Shown here piece by piece: positions 46,174 to 54,695 of a stretch of 64,000 nt of DNA. Location: contig OY970235.1 of NCBI GenBank assembly GCA_963714145.1, positions 7,130,001 to 7,194,000 of the forward strand, given 5' to 3'. A program made the translations under genes and the position numbers. The notes under the pieces were generated by a model. That model worked only from the letters and a program-made list of their open reading frames with translations. It was not told where the DNA came from and did not search any database. The DNA is from JBBWZH01 sp035544115 (lineage in GTDB: Bacteria; Actinomycetota; Actinomycetes; Mycobacteriales; CADCTP01). Position 1 is the stretch's first letter. Each line of letters opens with the position of its first letter.

Positions 46174-49100
46174 GTGGCCAGAACGAAACGGCAAACCCGC
46201 CCGTTGATCGCAGTCACCATGGCAGTCGCGCTGGCCGTGGCGGCGCCGTGGGTGAGCTCCGCCGGAACCGCGACCGCGGCTCCGGCCCGGCCCCCGCTGG
46301 CCGCCGGCAACGACCCGGGTGGCTGGGTGACCCTGATCACCGGCGACCGGGTCCTGGTCCGCGGCACCGACGGCAGGACCAACCTGATGGTGGACCAGGC
46401 GCCACGAGCCGTCCGCACCGCGATGCTCCAGTTCACCCGGCGCGGCGACCGCTACGTGCTGCCCGCCGACGCGGCCGGGCTGGTGCGCGACGGCATCCTG
46501 GATGAGCAGCTCTTCAACGTCACCGGGCTGCTGCGGCAGGGCTACGACGATGCCCACACCGACCGGGTGCCGCTGCTGGTGAAGTCCGGGGCGGCCGCCA
46601 GGATGGCAGCTCCGACCGGCACCACGATGCGGCGGGCGCTGCCGCGGGTCGGCCTGGCGGCGCTGGATGAGAAGAAGCCCGAGGCGGCACAGTTCTGGTC
46701 CCGGCTGCGCACGTCGAGCCGGGCCAGGACGACGGCCGCGGACGGGAAGCCCCAGCTCGCCGGCGATGTCCAGCGGGTGTGGCTGAACGCCAAGGTGCGC
46801 GCCAACCTGGATCAGAGCGTCCCGCAGATCGGCGCGCCGGTCGCCTGGAGCCACGGCTTCACCGGTGCCGGGGTCACGGTGGCGGTGCTGGACACCGGCA
46901 TCGACGCGACGCACCCGGATCTGGCCGCCCGGGTGGGCCCGACCGCGGACTTCTCCGGAAAGGGCAACGTCGTCGACGGTCACGGTCACGGGACGCATGT
47001 CGCCTCGACCGTCGCCGGGTCCGGTGCCGCCTCGGGCGGGAAGTACAAGGGCGTCGCACCGGATGCCACCCTCGCCATCGGCAAGGTGCTCGGCGACGAC
47101 GGGTCCGGGACGCTGGACACCGTCGTCGCCGGCATGCAGTGGGCGGCGACCGAGGCTCACGCGAAGGTCGTCAACATGAGCCTCGGCACCGACGGGCCGA
47201 CCGACGGCACGGATCCGGTCTCGGTCGCGCTCAACGAGCTGACCCGCGACACGGGCACGCTGTTCGTGACCGCCGCCGGCAACAACGGTGCGGACGAATC
47301 GGTCGGGTCGCCGGCCGCGGCCGACGCGGCGCTGGCCGTGGCCAGCGTCAGCAAGTCCGATGTGCTCAGTCCCTTCTCCAGCCGCGGTCCGCGCATCACC
47401 GACGGGGTCGCGAAGCCGGACCTGTCCGCGCCGGGCGAGGGCATCGTGGCGGCACAGGCCACCGGCGTACCGCCGCTGGACGAACCGGTCGGCGACGCCT
47501 ACCAGCGGCTGTCCGGAACCTCGATGGCGACGCCGCACGTCGCCGGCGCGGCGGCGCTGCTCTCCCAGCAGCACCCGGACTGGCCCGCGGACCGGCTCAA
47601 GGCAGCGCTGATGAGCACGGCGGTCGTGGTCGCCGGCGCCGGACCGTACGCGGTCGGCACCGGACGGGTCGACGTCGGCCGGGCCACCACCCAGCCGGTC
47701 TTCGCCACCGGCAGCGTGTCGACGCTGCTGCCCTGGCCGAACCAGGGCGCGACGAAGACCCAGACCGTCTCCTGGCACAACCCCGGCACGGCGCCGGTCA
47801 CGCTGGCCCTGGCCGCGACGCTGACCCGCCGCGACGGGCAGCCGGCGCCGGCTGGGCTGGTCACGCTGTCGCCGAGCAGTGTCACGGTGCCGGCCGGCGG
47901 CGACGCGACCGCGACCGTCACCGCGACCGCACAGGACGGAGCGCCGGGTCAGTACGCCGGCATCCTCACCGCCAGGAGCGCGGACGCCACGGCCGTCACC
48001 CGCACCGTGCTGTCGGTGAACCAGGAGGGGCCGAAGTTCGATCTGACCGTCAACCTCATCGACCGTGACGGCCACCCGACCACGAACGCCTCCTCCATCG
48101 CCGTCCTCTTCGACCTGGATCACACGGACAACGCCTACCTGGCCGAGCCAGGAGGGGCGGTCCGGCTGCCGGCCGGCCGGTATGCCATTCAGAGCATCAT
48201 CGAAACGCCGCGCGCCGGGCAGAATCCGTCGGAGAGCTTGATCGTCCACCCCGAACTGCACCTGGGTCGCGACGTGGTCCAGACCCTGGACGCCAGAATC
48301 GGCCGGCCGGTGTCGAGCACTCCGGAGAATCCGGCAGCGCAGGGCGGCGCACTGAGCATGACCATGCTGAGCGCCATCGCTGACTGCGCCTGCCGGTCCG
48401 GGTTCGTTGTCGGCGGGGACCCCCGCTTTGACGCGCGGTACGCGGCCACCGTCCCGGGCACGAGCTCACCGAGCTTCAGCTTCACGGTGACCCGCGACGC
48501 GACCGAGCGGCCGCTGGAGTTGGTCGCTCAGACCGCCGAGCCGTTTGCGGTCGAGGCGAACTGGACGTACGCGCCGACGACCGGAGCGGGCACGCTGCCG
48601 GCGGTGTACGCCGGAAGCGCGACCCCGGAGGACCTGGCCAAGGTGGACGTCCGCGGGAAGCTGGCCGTCTTCGACGTGAACGTATTCAGCTCGACCGAGG
48701 AGATCTTCCAGCGGGTAGCCGACATCAAGGCCGCTGGTGGCAAGGCGGCCATGATTCTCTTCTTCTTCCCGTCAGCCGCGGCCACGAGTAAGGGCGCGTC
48801 GGCACCTACCCAACCGGCGCTTCCGACCATGCACGTATTCGGTGTCACCGGCGACCGGTTCGTCGCCGCGGTCAAGGCCGGTCCAGTGCCGGTCTCGTAC
48901 GTGGGCCGGCCGCAGGAACACCGGTACGAGCTCGCTCACCCGGTATCCGGAAAGATCGACACGGACCAGGTGTACCACCCGAAGACCCGGGACCTGGTCG
49001 CCGTCAGAACGGGCTACTACGACAACGCCGCCGGAGTGCGCCACCTGGTGATGGCGTTCGCGGGCGCCGACTTCGCCGGTTCCCAGAGCTTCATGGATGT

Positions 49101-49914
49101 CCAGCCTCGCCGGGAGGGGATCGAGTACTTCACTCCCGGGGACTGGGCGCTGATCGAGTGGACCGGGGAACTGGGGGGAGCCGAGCAGCAACTCACCCTG
49201 CGGCGCGGGCAGCCGTACCACGTCGCCTGGAACAAGGCAGTGGCTGGCCCCAGCCTGCGGTTCGGCGCCTTCCCCTTCGAGCCGTCGACACCCTGGGCCG
49301 TTCGCGCCAACAACACGATGAACATCAAGCTGCCCATGTTCAGCGACTCAGCCGGACGGCCACGCGTCTCGATTGTCATCCGCGAGGAGCCCACCGGTTC
49401 GATCAGTCTCTACCGCAACGGCAGCCTGGTCGGGACCGAAGCGTCACCAACCTCCGCGGCCTTCGCGGTGCCGGGTGAAGCCTCGCGGTACCGCCTGGTG
49501 GCCGAGGCGAACCTGACCGCCAACTGGTGGACACTGTCCACAAAGGTCACCGCCAGCTGGGGGTTCCGGTCCGGTGCAGCGGACAACGGGGCGGCTCTTC
49601 CGTTGCTCACCGCACGCTTCGACCCGGCCGTGGATCTACGGAACCGGGCTCCGGGCGGCAGACAGTTCACCTTCCCGGCCTACGTCGCCAGGCAGGGAAG
49701 CAATGCCCCACCGGCCGCGACGCTCGCCGTGGACGTGTCCTACGACGACGGGAAGACCTGGCGGCCGGCCGCGGTCACGTCGGCCGGTGACCACTTCACC
49801 GTCCGGGTCAACCATCCCGCCGCCGGATACGCGTCGCTGCGGGCCAGGGCCACGGATCGGGCCGGCAACACCGTGGAGCAGACCGTGATCAGGGCCTACG
49901 CGATCGGCACGTAA
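46174..49914 (+). CDS. Large secreted subtilisin-like (S8) serine protease
   Basis: The 1246-aa precursor has a signal peptide (1 to about 36), a propeptide (to about 220), an S8 domain (about 230-500) with Asp240 (AVLDTGID), His272 (HGHGTHVAS), oxyanion Asn370 (AAGNNGAD) and Ser450 (LSGTSMATPHVAG), then about 750 residues of beta-rich modules. One of these (about 815-910) resembles a protease-associated domain; the last carries an Ig-like VSYDDGKTWRPA segment. It degrades proteins outside the cell. GTG 46174 follows AGGAGG closely; ATG 46147 is an alternative. It lies between two sigma factor modules, and its promoter must be in the 113-bp gap after the terminator. Confidence 0.93.
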   Translation: MARTKRQTRPLIAVTMAVALAVAAPWVSSAGTATAAPARPPLAAGNDPGGWVTLITGDRVLVRGTDGRTNLMVDQAPRAVRTAMLQFTRRGDRYVLPADAAGLVRDGILDEQLFNVTGLLRQGYDDAHTDRVPLLVKSGAAARMAAPTGTTMRRALPRVGLAALDEKKPEAAQFWSRLRTSSRARTTAADGKPQLAGDVQRVWLNAKVRANLDQSVPQIGAPVAWSHGFTGAGVTVAVLDTGIDATHPDLAARVGPTADFSGKGNVVDGHGHGTHVASTVAGSGAASGGKYKGVAPDATLAIGKVLGDDGSGTLDTVVAGMQWAATEAHAKVVNMSLGTDGPTDGTDPVSVALNELTRDTGTLFVTAAGNNGADESVGSPAAADAALAVASVSKSDVLSPFSSRGPRITDGVAKPDLSAPGEGIVAAQATGVPPLDEPVGDAYQRLSGTSMATPHVAGAAALLSQQHPDWPADRLKAALMSTAVVVAGAGPYAVGTGRVDVGRATTQPVFATGSVSTLLPWPNQGATKTQTVSWHNPGTAPVTLALAATLTRRDGQPAPAGLVTLSPSSVTVPAGGDATATVTATAQDGAPGQYAGILTARSADATAVTRTVLSVNQEGPKFDLTVNLIDRDGHPTTNASSIAVLFDLDHTDNAYLAEPGGAVRLPAGRYAIQSIIETPRAGQNPSESLIVHPELHLGRDVVQTLDARIGRPVSSTPENPAAQGGALSMTMLSAIADCACRSGFVVGGDPRFDARYAATVPGTSSPSFSFTVTRDATERPLELVAQTAEPFAVEANWTYAPTTGAGTLPAVYAGSATPEDLAKVDVRGKLAVFDVNVFSSTEEIFQRVADIKAAGGKAAMILFFFPSAAATSKGASAPTQPALPTMHVFGVTGDRFVAAVKAGPVPVSYVGRPQEHRYELAHPVSGKIDTDQVYHPKTRDLVAVRTGYYDNAAGVRHLVMAFAGADFAGSQSFMDVQPRREGIEYFTPGDWALIEWTGELGGAEQQLTLRRGQPYHVAWNKAVAGPSLRFGAFPFEPSTPWAVRANNTMNIKLPMFSDSAGRPRVSIVIREEPTGSISLYRNGSLVGTEASPTSAAFAVPGEASRYRLVAEANLTANWWTLSTKVTASWGFRSGAADNGAALPLLTARFDPAVDLRNRAPGGRQFTFPAYVARQGSNAPPAATLAVDVSYDDGKTWRPAAVTSAGDHFTVRVNHPAAGYASLRARATDRAGNTVEQTVIRAYAIGT

Positions 49915-49967
49915 GGCCATCGACCGGTGCGATCGCTGGGCGGCTGCACCGGTCGAACGGCGACACC

Positions 49968-49999
49968 CGCGGGGCCGTGCCATCCGGCACGGCCCCGCG
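49968..49999. terminator. 14-bp hairpin between convergent genes
   Basis: CGCGGGGCCGTGCC (49968-49981) pairs perfectly with GGCACGGCCCCGCG (49986-49999) around a 4-nt loop. It ends 4 bp from the stop of the convergent minus-strand gene, so it can terminate both transcripts. Confidence 0.85.
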
Positions 50000-50002
50000 T
50001 CC

Positions 50003-50989
50003 TCAGTTGATGGGGACCGGGATCCGGCGGGGCGCGCCGCCGGACACGACCTGCACTTCCTTCACCGTCACCGTGTCGCTGTGGCAGAAGGTGGCGGCGA
50101 AGACGATGGGGGCGAACAGGGCGACGATGACGAACAACCACCGGGTGCAGCCGCGGACCTCGTACCGGCCCTGGTTCCGGTAGGTGTACCCGCAGCCGGT
50201 GGGGGACGCGGCCCCGGGGTTCGACTCGCCGACGCGGTACACGGTGCCGACCTTGTTCAGGCCGCTTCGCCGGCAGGCCGGCTCGTTGTTCGTGTGGAAC
50301 TCGGTCCATAGGTGCCAGGCGTGCCCGCCGGGCACGAGCTTCGGGAACTCGGTCACGACGGTGTTCCAGAACCAGGTCGGGAGGTTCGCGATGAGCCCGT
50401 TCGGCGGGTCGAACCCCGGGCTGGCCTCCAGCACCGGTGCGAAGTCGAACAGGCTCCGCAGGTAGGTCTGCCGGCTCTCCGGGTTGGACGGCGGGATCAC
50501 CGGGATCACCGGCACCCAGTGGATGACCACCGTGCAGGCGATCTTGTCCTCGTGCGGCGGACCGCAGTATCGCTTGGCGTCGTCAACCTGCGAATGGTCG
50601 CCGGCGATGTCGCTGGCGGCCTCCTCGTCCTCGGCGCACACCTCGTACTGCCAGGCGCCGTCGCCGGTCGGCGGCGGCCCGGTGCCCACCGCGGCGTTGA
50701 TGTCGGCTTCGGTCACGACACCCTGCAACGGTTGGCAGGCCTCCCCGACCGGCTGGACGTCCTCGATGTCGTCCGCACCGGCGGCGCCCTCGGCCGGGGC
50801 GAGGTAGGTGGCCACCTGGTAGTCGACCAGTTCGGTCGCCGCGCCCGCGACGATCGCGCTGGCGGTGGGGGCTTCCGGGGCGGCCACCGCCGGCGCCGCC
50901 GGGGCGAGCAACCCGGCAGCCAGCGTCATCGCGACCACCATTGCGACCGTGCGCGGCGGCACCAATCCCGCGCTCCGACCCTTGGCCAT
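50003..50989 (-). CDS. Cys-rich exported protein with LPTWFW motif and C-terminal membrane helix
   Basis: The 328-aa precursor has a signal peptide (1 to about 37), an extracytoplasmic part with about nine cysteines, and a hydrophobic helix near the C-terminus (WLFVIVALFAPIVFAATF). The stretch LPTWFWN, then PACRRSG, TGCGYTYRNQGRYEVRG resembles actinobacterial exported proteins of the LPTWLW...CGYTY type, whose PKD-like domain has no assigned role. GGAGGAGG sits 7 nt before ATG 50989. It is divergent from sigma factor module 2 and convergent with the large protease, so it could be a target of either sigma factor. Confidence 0.75.
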   Translation of the reverse strand: MAKGRSAGLVPPRTVAMVVAMTLAAGLLAPAAPAVAAPEAPTASAIVAGAATELVDYQVATYLAPAEGAAGADDIEDVQPVGEACQPLQGVVTEADINAAVGTGPPPTGDGAWQYEVCAEDEEAASDIAGDHSQVDDAKRYCGPPHEDKIACTVVIHWVPVIPVIPPSNPESRQTYLRSLFDFAPVLEASPGFDPPNGLIANLPTWFWNTVVTEFPKLVPGGHAWHLWTEFHTNNEPACRRSGLNKVGTVYRVGESNPGAASPTGCGYTYRNQGRYEVRGCTRWLFVIVALFAPIVFAATFCHSDTVTVKEVQVVSGGAPRRIPVPIN

Positions 50990-51444
50990 GCCAGAACCTC
51001 CTCCGTGCCCGCGACGCCCCCGGGCGACAAGTCGTTCGTCGATACGTCCCATCTGGCTTGCGTCGTCGCCACTCGTCGCCCGCAACCGACCGGTGCCCTC
51101 GTTCCTGTCGATCACGGGGATCCATCGCGCCCGGTGAACATACCGGATTATGTCCTAATGCGACGGTTTGATGGAATAACTGACGCGTTGTGCTCAGACC
51201 ACCACGCCGTGAGATCAACACCCCGGGGACGGTCCCACTCCAGGCCACCAGGAAGGGCCCGATCCAGCGAGCGCCAGAAATCGGCGGTCAGCACCGGTCA
51301 GGTGGCCGCTCCGGGACAAGGCCACCGAAGCGGAGTCCGGCCCGACGTCAGCCGCGCCAGCTGATCGGCTGCGCGCTCGGCCCGGAACCTCGATAGCCCG
51401 TGCCGACAAGAACCCGATATGAACCCAACCAAGAGGAGCGGCGA
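50990..51444. promoter_or_regulatory. 455-bp divergent spacer
   Basis: There is no gene. An AT-rich island lies at about 51137-51193. On the minus strand it offers CATAAT (complement of 51147-51152) as a -10 for the Cys-rich protein gene, with a weak -35 about 17-18 bp upstream. GAGGAG at about 51433-51438 is the ribosome binding site of the sigma gene. I could not place a convincing promoter for the sigma factor. Confidence 0.35.
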
Positions 51445-52026
51445 GTGACCAGGTCGGTGACCAACCACTCGGACGCCACACTGGTCACCGGGCCGGCCGA
51501 ATCGTTCGGCGTCCTGTTCACCCAGTATGCCGGCCAGCTGTACGACTACGCCGCTCGGCGGGTCGGCCGGCAGGTGGCCGAGGACCTGGTGGCCGACACC
51601 TTCCTGGTCGCGTTCGCCCGGCGGGAGCGGTACGACCCGGCCGTGCCGAACGCCCGGCCGTGGCTGTTCGGCATCCTCACCAACCTGCTGCGCAACCACC
51701 AGCGGGCCGAGACCCAGGCGTGGCGGGCGTACGCGCGGGCCGGCAGCGACCCGCTCGGCGGCGGTCGGCTCGTCGCCGAACCGTTCGCCGACCGGGTCGG
51801 CGAACGACTGGACGCGCAGGCAGCCGCCCGGGCGATGGCGGGCGCGCTGGCGTCGATGCCGAGCCGGCAGCGGGACCTCCTGCTGCTGCACGTGTGGGCC
51901 GGGATGGACTACCCCGAGCTGGCCACCGCGCTCGGCCTCCCGCCCGGCACCGTTCGATCCCGGCTGCACCGGGCCAAGGCCCGGCTGCGCCAGGCACTGC
52001 CCGACCACCCCGCTCCGACCACCTGA
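51445..52026 (+). CDS. ECF-type RNA polymerase sigma factor (module 2)
   Basis: The 193-aa protein has region 2 at about 18-90 (FGVLFTQYAGQLYDYAARRVG, VAEDLVADTFLVAFAR, RPWLFGILTN) and region 4 at about 130-185 (RQRDLLLLHVWAGMDYPELATALG, GTVRSRLHRAKARLRQAL). GTG 51445 with AGAGGAG upstream. It is followed after 23 bp by a second CU044_5270-family protein. It differs from the sigma at 44352 over most of its length, so the modules are old paralogues rather than a recent copy. Confidence 0.92.
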   Translation: MTRSVTNHSDATLVTGPAESFGVLFTQYAGQLYDYAARRVGRQVAEDLVADTFLVAFARRERYDPAVPNARPWLFGILTNLLRNHQRAETQAWRAYARAGSDPLGGGRLVAEPFADRVGERLDAQAAARAMAGALASMPSRQRDLLLLHVWAGMDYPELATALGLPPGTVRSRLHRAKARLRQALPDHPAPTT

Positions 52027-52049
52027 ACATCCAGAAAGGACTATCCACA

Positions 52050-53252
52050 ATGGACGCGAAATTGACCGCCGCCGAGCAGGCGCTCAGCGAGCTGCGGGCC
52101 GACCTGACCGGGGCGCCGACCGACGCGATGAACCGGATGCAGACGGCCGTGCTGACCCGCACCCTGCACCAGCCGGCGCCGGTCGGCCCACCCGGCGGCC
52201 GGCCGGCCGGCGGCCGGCCGGCCGGCGGCCGGCCGCACCGGTTCCGGCCGAGTGGCCCGGGCCGGCGGGTGCTCCGGCCAGCCGCCGTCGCCGTCGCCGC
52301 GACCGCCGCGGTCGCGGTCGGCGTCGGGACGGTCGCCGTCGCCACCGGCGACCATCTGGCCGCCGGCACGGCGAGCCAGGCCGCCGGCACCGGCCCCCGC
52401 CCGGCCCCGCCACGCGGTGGCGCCGACCCGACCGGCTCGCACCCAGCGCAGCAGGGGCCGGTCACGACCGTGCAGCAGCTGCTCGGTCGGGCGTCGCTGG
52501 CCGCGGACAGCAGCACGCTCGCGCCACGCGACGACCAGTTCGTCTACTCGCGGTGGCGGTCGAAGGTCCGGCCGCTCGGCCGGTCGGGCCTGCCGGACCA
52601 GCTGCCGACCGACAGCACCGGCGAATACTGGAGCTCGGCCGACGGCAGCCGGCCCGGCTGGAACGTCTCGGTGGACAATCTCGGGCACCCGTACAGCGCG
52701 GCCGGCCAGGTCAACCCCGACCCGAGCCTGGACCTGCCGACCTACAAATTCCTGACCACGCTACCCACCGACCCGGACCGGCTACTGGCCCTCATCCGGC
52801 AGTCCAAGACGGCCGTGGTCGGCCAGGACAAGGTCGTTGACCTGGACCAGAGCGTGTTCGAAACGATCGGCGGCCTGATCCACTACGCGCTGCTGCCGCC
52901 GGGCCTCGCCCCGGCGCTGTACCAGGCCGCGGCGAAGATCCCCGGCGTCCGGATCGTCCGGGACACCGTGGACGCCGCCGGCCGGCACGGCATCGGGGTG
53001 TTCCGCAGCAGTGCGCGGATTGCCACCCCGGGTGAGGCGTACGCGATGATGTGGATCTTCGACCCGCGGACGTACGAGTTCCGCGGTGAGCGGCTGGACA
53101 TCGGCACGATGTCGAACTCCATCGCGCTGCTGCAGGTCGCGGTGGTGAACCAGGCCCGGCGGCGGCCGAACGGACAGCTGGCGCCGGCCGCAACCCCGCA
53201 GGAGCGCCAGCACCGGGGGCCGGCCCCACAGCCGCCGGTCGCGACCCGCTAG
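52050..53252 (+). CDS. CU044_5270 family membrane protein (module 2)
   Basis: The 400-aa protein has a cytosolic N-terminus (about 1-75) that includes three PAGGR repeats, one membrane helix (about 82-108) and an extracytoplasmic domain with the same landmarks as module 1: DDQFVYSRWRSKV, LPTDPDRLLALIR, HYALLPPGLAPALYQAAAKIPGV and FDPRTYEFRGERL. AGAAAGGA precedes ATG 52050. It is paired with the sigma factor upstream. Role by analogy: envelope partner or antagonist of the sigma factor. A terminator follows 14 bp downstream. Confidence 0.85.
   Translation: MDAKLTAAEQALSELRADLTGAPTDAMNRMQTAVLTRTLHQPAPVGPPGGRPAGGRPAGGRPHRFRPSGPGRRVLRPAAVAVAATAAVAVGVGTVAVATGDHLAAGTASQAAGTGPRPAPPRGGADPTGSHPAQQGPVTTVQQLLGRASLAADSSTLAPRDDQFVYSRWRSKVRPLGRSGLPDQLPTDSTGEYWSSADGSRPGWNVSVDNLGHPYSAAGQVNPDPSLDLPTYKFLTTLPTDPDRLLALIRQSKTAVVGQDKVVDLDQSVFETIGGLIHYALLPPGLAPALYQAAAKIPGVRIVRDTVDAAGRHGIGVFRSSARIATPGEAYAMMWIFDPRTYEFRGERLDIGTMSNSIALLQVAVVNQARRRPNGQLAPAATPQERQHRGPAPQPPVATR
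52194..52231 (+). repeat. 12-bp coding tandem repeat (PAGGR units)
   Basis: Three GGCCGGCCGGCG-type units, each nearly self-complementary, encode PAGGRPAGGRPAGGR in the cytosolic part of the module 2 membrane protein. They can expand or shrink by slippage without a frameshift. Confidence 0.75.
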
Positions 53253-53265
53253 AACGCCCGACGAT

Positions 53266-53293
53266 GGCCCGGCCGGCGCCCGCCGGCCGGGCC
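53266..53293 (+). terminator. 13-bp hairpin terminator of sigma module 2
   Basis: GGCCCGGCCGGCG (53266-53278) and CGCCGGCCGGGCC (53281-53293) form a near-continuous perfect palindrome, 13 bp after the stop. Confidence 0.75.
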
Positions 53294-53417
53294 GCCGGCT
53301 TCCCGAGGAGGCGGCCGGCGAAGGTCCGGTCGTGCCCTGGACGCGACCGGACCGGGGTTATCCACAGGTCGGAGTTCTCCACCACGCCGGCCGGGCACCC
53401 GGATCTAGGATGCGTCC

Positions 53418-53765
53418 ATGACTTCGCCCACCGGGATACCGCGCCGGGTGACCCGGCTTGAGAACGACGTTCATTCGATCTACGAGATGGTTGGTGACAT
53501 CCAGTCGGTCCAGCGCGACCACGGCCACAAGCTGGACCAGCTGACCGGCCGGGTCGACCGGGTCGAGACCAAAGTTGATCACCTCGAGACCCGGTTCGAC
53601 CAGCTCGAGACCCGGTTCGACGGCCTCGAGACCAGGTTCGACGCGCTCAGCACGACCGTCGACGGGCACACGGCGGTGCTGGACCAGCACACGGCGGTGC
53701 TGGCCGACCACACGGTCAAGCTGGACGCGATCCTGGAGCTGCTGCGGGCCCGGCCGGCCGGCTGA
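53418..53765 (+). CDS. Small coiled-coil protein with heptad repeats
   Basis: The 115-aa soluble protein is almost wholly one predicted coiled coil from residue 10 to 108. Three exact heptads LETRFDQ/G/A (residues about 56-76) come from 21-bp DNA repeats, followed by two HTAVL(D/A) units. No catalytic domain is present. It should oligomerise; a scaffold or phage-tail-like rod role is possible but unsupported. AGGATG lies 6-10 nt before ATG 53418. It stands alone between the sigma module and a methyltransferase relic. Confidence 0.75.
   Translation: MTSPTGIPRRVTRLENDVHSIYEMVGDIQSVQRDHGHKLDQLTGRVDRVETKVDHLETRFDQLETRFDGLETRFDALSTTVDGHTAVLDQHTAVLADHTVKLDAILELLRARPAG
53583..53645 (+). repeat. Three 21-bp tandem repeats encoding LETRFD heptads
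   Basis: Units begin at 53583, 53604 and 53625 with CTCGAGACC(C/A)GGTTCGAC. Each equals one heptad of the coiled coil, so copy-number change would alter rod length in register. Confidence 0.9.
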
Positions 53766-53795
53766 GCCGGCGGGCGGGTCCAGGCAACCAGCCCG

Positions 53796-53929
53796 CACGA
53801 CATCTTTGAAGGACAGCACGGCGGGCTGGTCGAACTCGAACAGCCGCGCGCCGTCTCGACGGCCCGGGCGGCCGCGGCGGCGAGCGCGGTCAGGCCTACC
53901 CCGGTGGTGACATCCCACGACTGGCTCAT
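53796..53929 (-). pseudogene. Relic of a SAM-dependent methyltransferase gene
   Basis: On the minus strand an ATG at 53929 starts MSQSWDVTTGVGLTALAAAA, then ARAVETAR, the N-terminus of the large actinobacterial O-methyltransferase group (TIGR00027/leucine carboxyl methyltransferase-like). The next frame continues RLFEFDQPAVLSFKDVV, a motif normally about 80 residues further on. An internal deletion with frameshift has joined the two, and everything after 53796 is gone. Not functional. Confidence 0.7.
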
Positions 53930-54023
53930 GAGCCGCGACCCTAGAACCTGCCGCCACGTGAGGTTCAACTCGCGACCCACCGCGACAAGGGCGGCTGCCG
54001 CGACCCTCGCGGCTGAGCCGATA

Positions 54024-54695
54024 TCAGGCGTTCTCGGGGCGGCGGGGATGGACCAGGCCCGACTGGTAGGCGAAGACGACGAGCTGCGCCCGGTCCCGGG
54101 CGCCGAGTTTGGTCATCGCCCGGCTGACGTGGGTCTTCGCGGTGGTCGGGCTGATGAACATGGCGGCGGCGATTTCGTCGTTGCTGAGCCCGTGCGCTAC
54201 CTGGGCGACGACTTCGCGTTCGCGGTTGGTGAGAATCTCCAGCCCGCCCGCGGTCCGTGCGTCCGGAGGTCGCGCGACGAACTCCCCGATCAGGGCGCGG
54301 GTGACCGCCGGCGAGAGGAGCGCGCCACCATCCGTGACGACGCGCAGCGCCTGGAGTAGCTCTTCCGGTTTGCTGTCTTTCAGCACGAAGCCGCTCGCGC
54401 CCGCGCGGAGGGCCTGGAAGACGTACTCGTCCAGGCCGTAGTTGGTCAGCATGACCACCCGCGCCGCGGCGAGCCGCTCGTCGCGGGCGATGCGGCGGGT
54501 GGCCTCGATGCCGTCCACGACTGGCATCTGTATGTCCATGAGCACGATGTCCGGGCATAGCTGGGTGGCCAGTTCCACCCCGGCCTGCCCGTCGGCGGCT
54601 TCGCCGACGACTTCGACGTCCTCTTCGGACTCCAGCAGGGCCCGGATGCCGCTGCGGATCAGCGGCTGGTCGTCGACGAGGAGAGTCCTGATCAT
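54024..54695 (-). CDS. NarL/LuxR-family response regulator
   Basis: The 223-aa protein has a receiver domain (about 1-120; Asp8-Asp9, phospho-Asp54 in IVLMDIQMP, Lys in VLKDS) and a LuxR helix-turn-helix (about 150-212; LTNREREVVAQVAHGLSNDE, TAKTHVSRAMTKLG). Its start overlaps the stop of the kinase gene by 4 bp, so the pair is coupled. The divergent EmrB-type exporter at 55732 is the likely target. Confidence 0.95.
   Translation of the reverse strand: MIRTLLVDDQPLIRSGIRALLESEEDVEVVGEAADGQAGVELATQLCPDIVLMDIQMPVVDGIEATRRIARDERLAAARVVMLTNYGLDEYVFQALRAGASGFVLKDSKPEELLQALRVVTDGGALLSPAVTRALIGEFVARPPDARTAGGLEILTNREREVVAQVAHGLSNDEIAAAMFISPTTAKTHVSRAMTKLGARDRAQLVVFAYQSGLVHPRRPENA

Noticed and set aside
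52194..52231. GGCCGGCC-rich palindromic tract as a terminator
   Set aside because: It is inside the coding region of the module 2 membrane protein and encodes PAGGR repeats.
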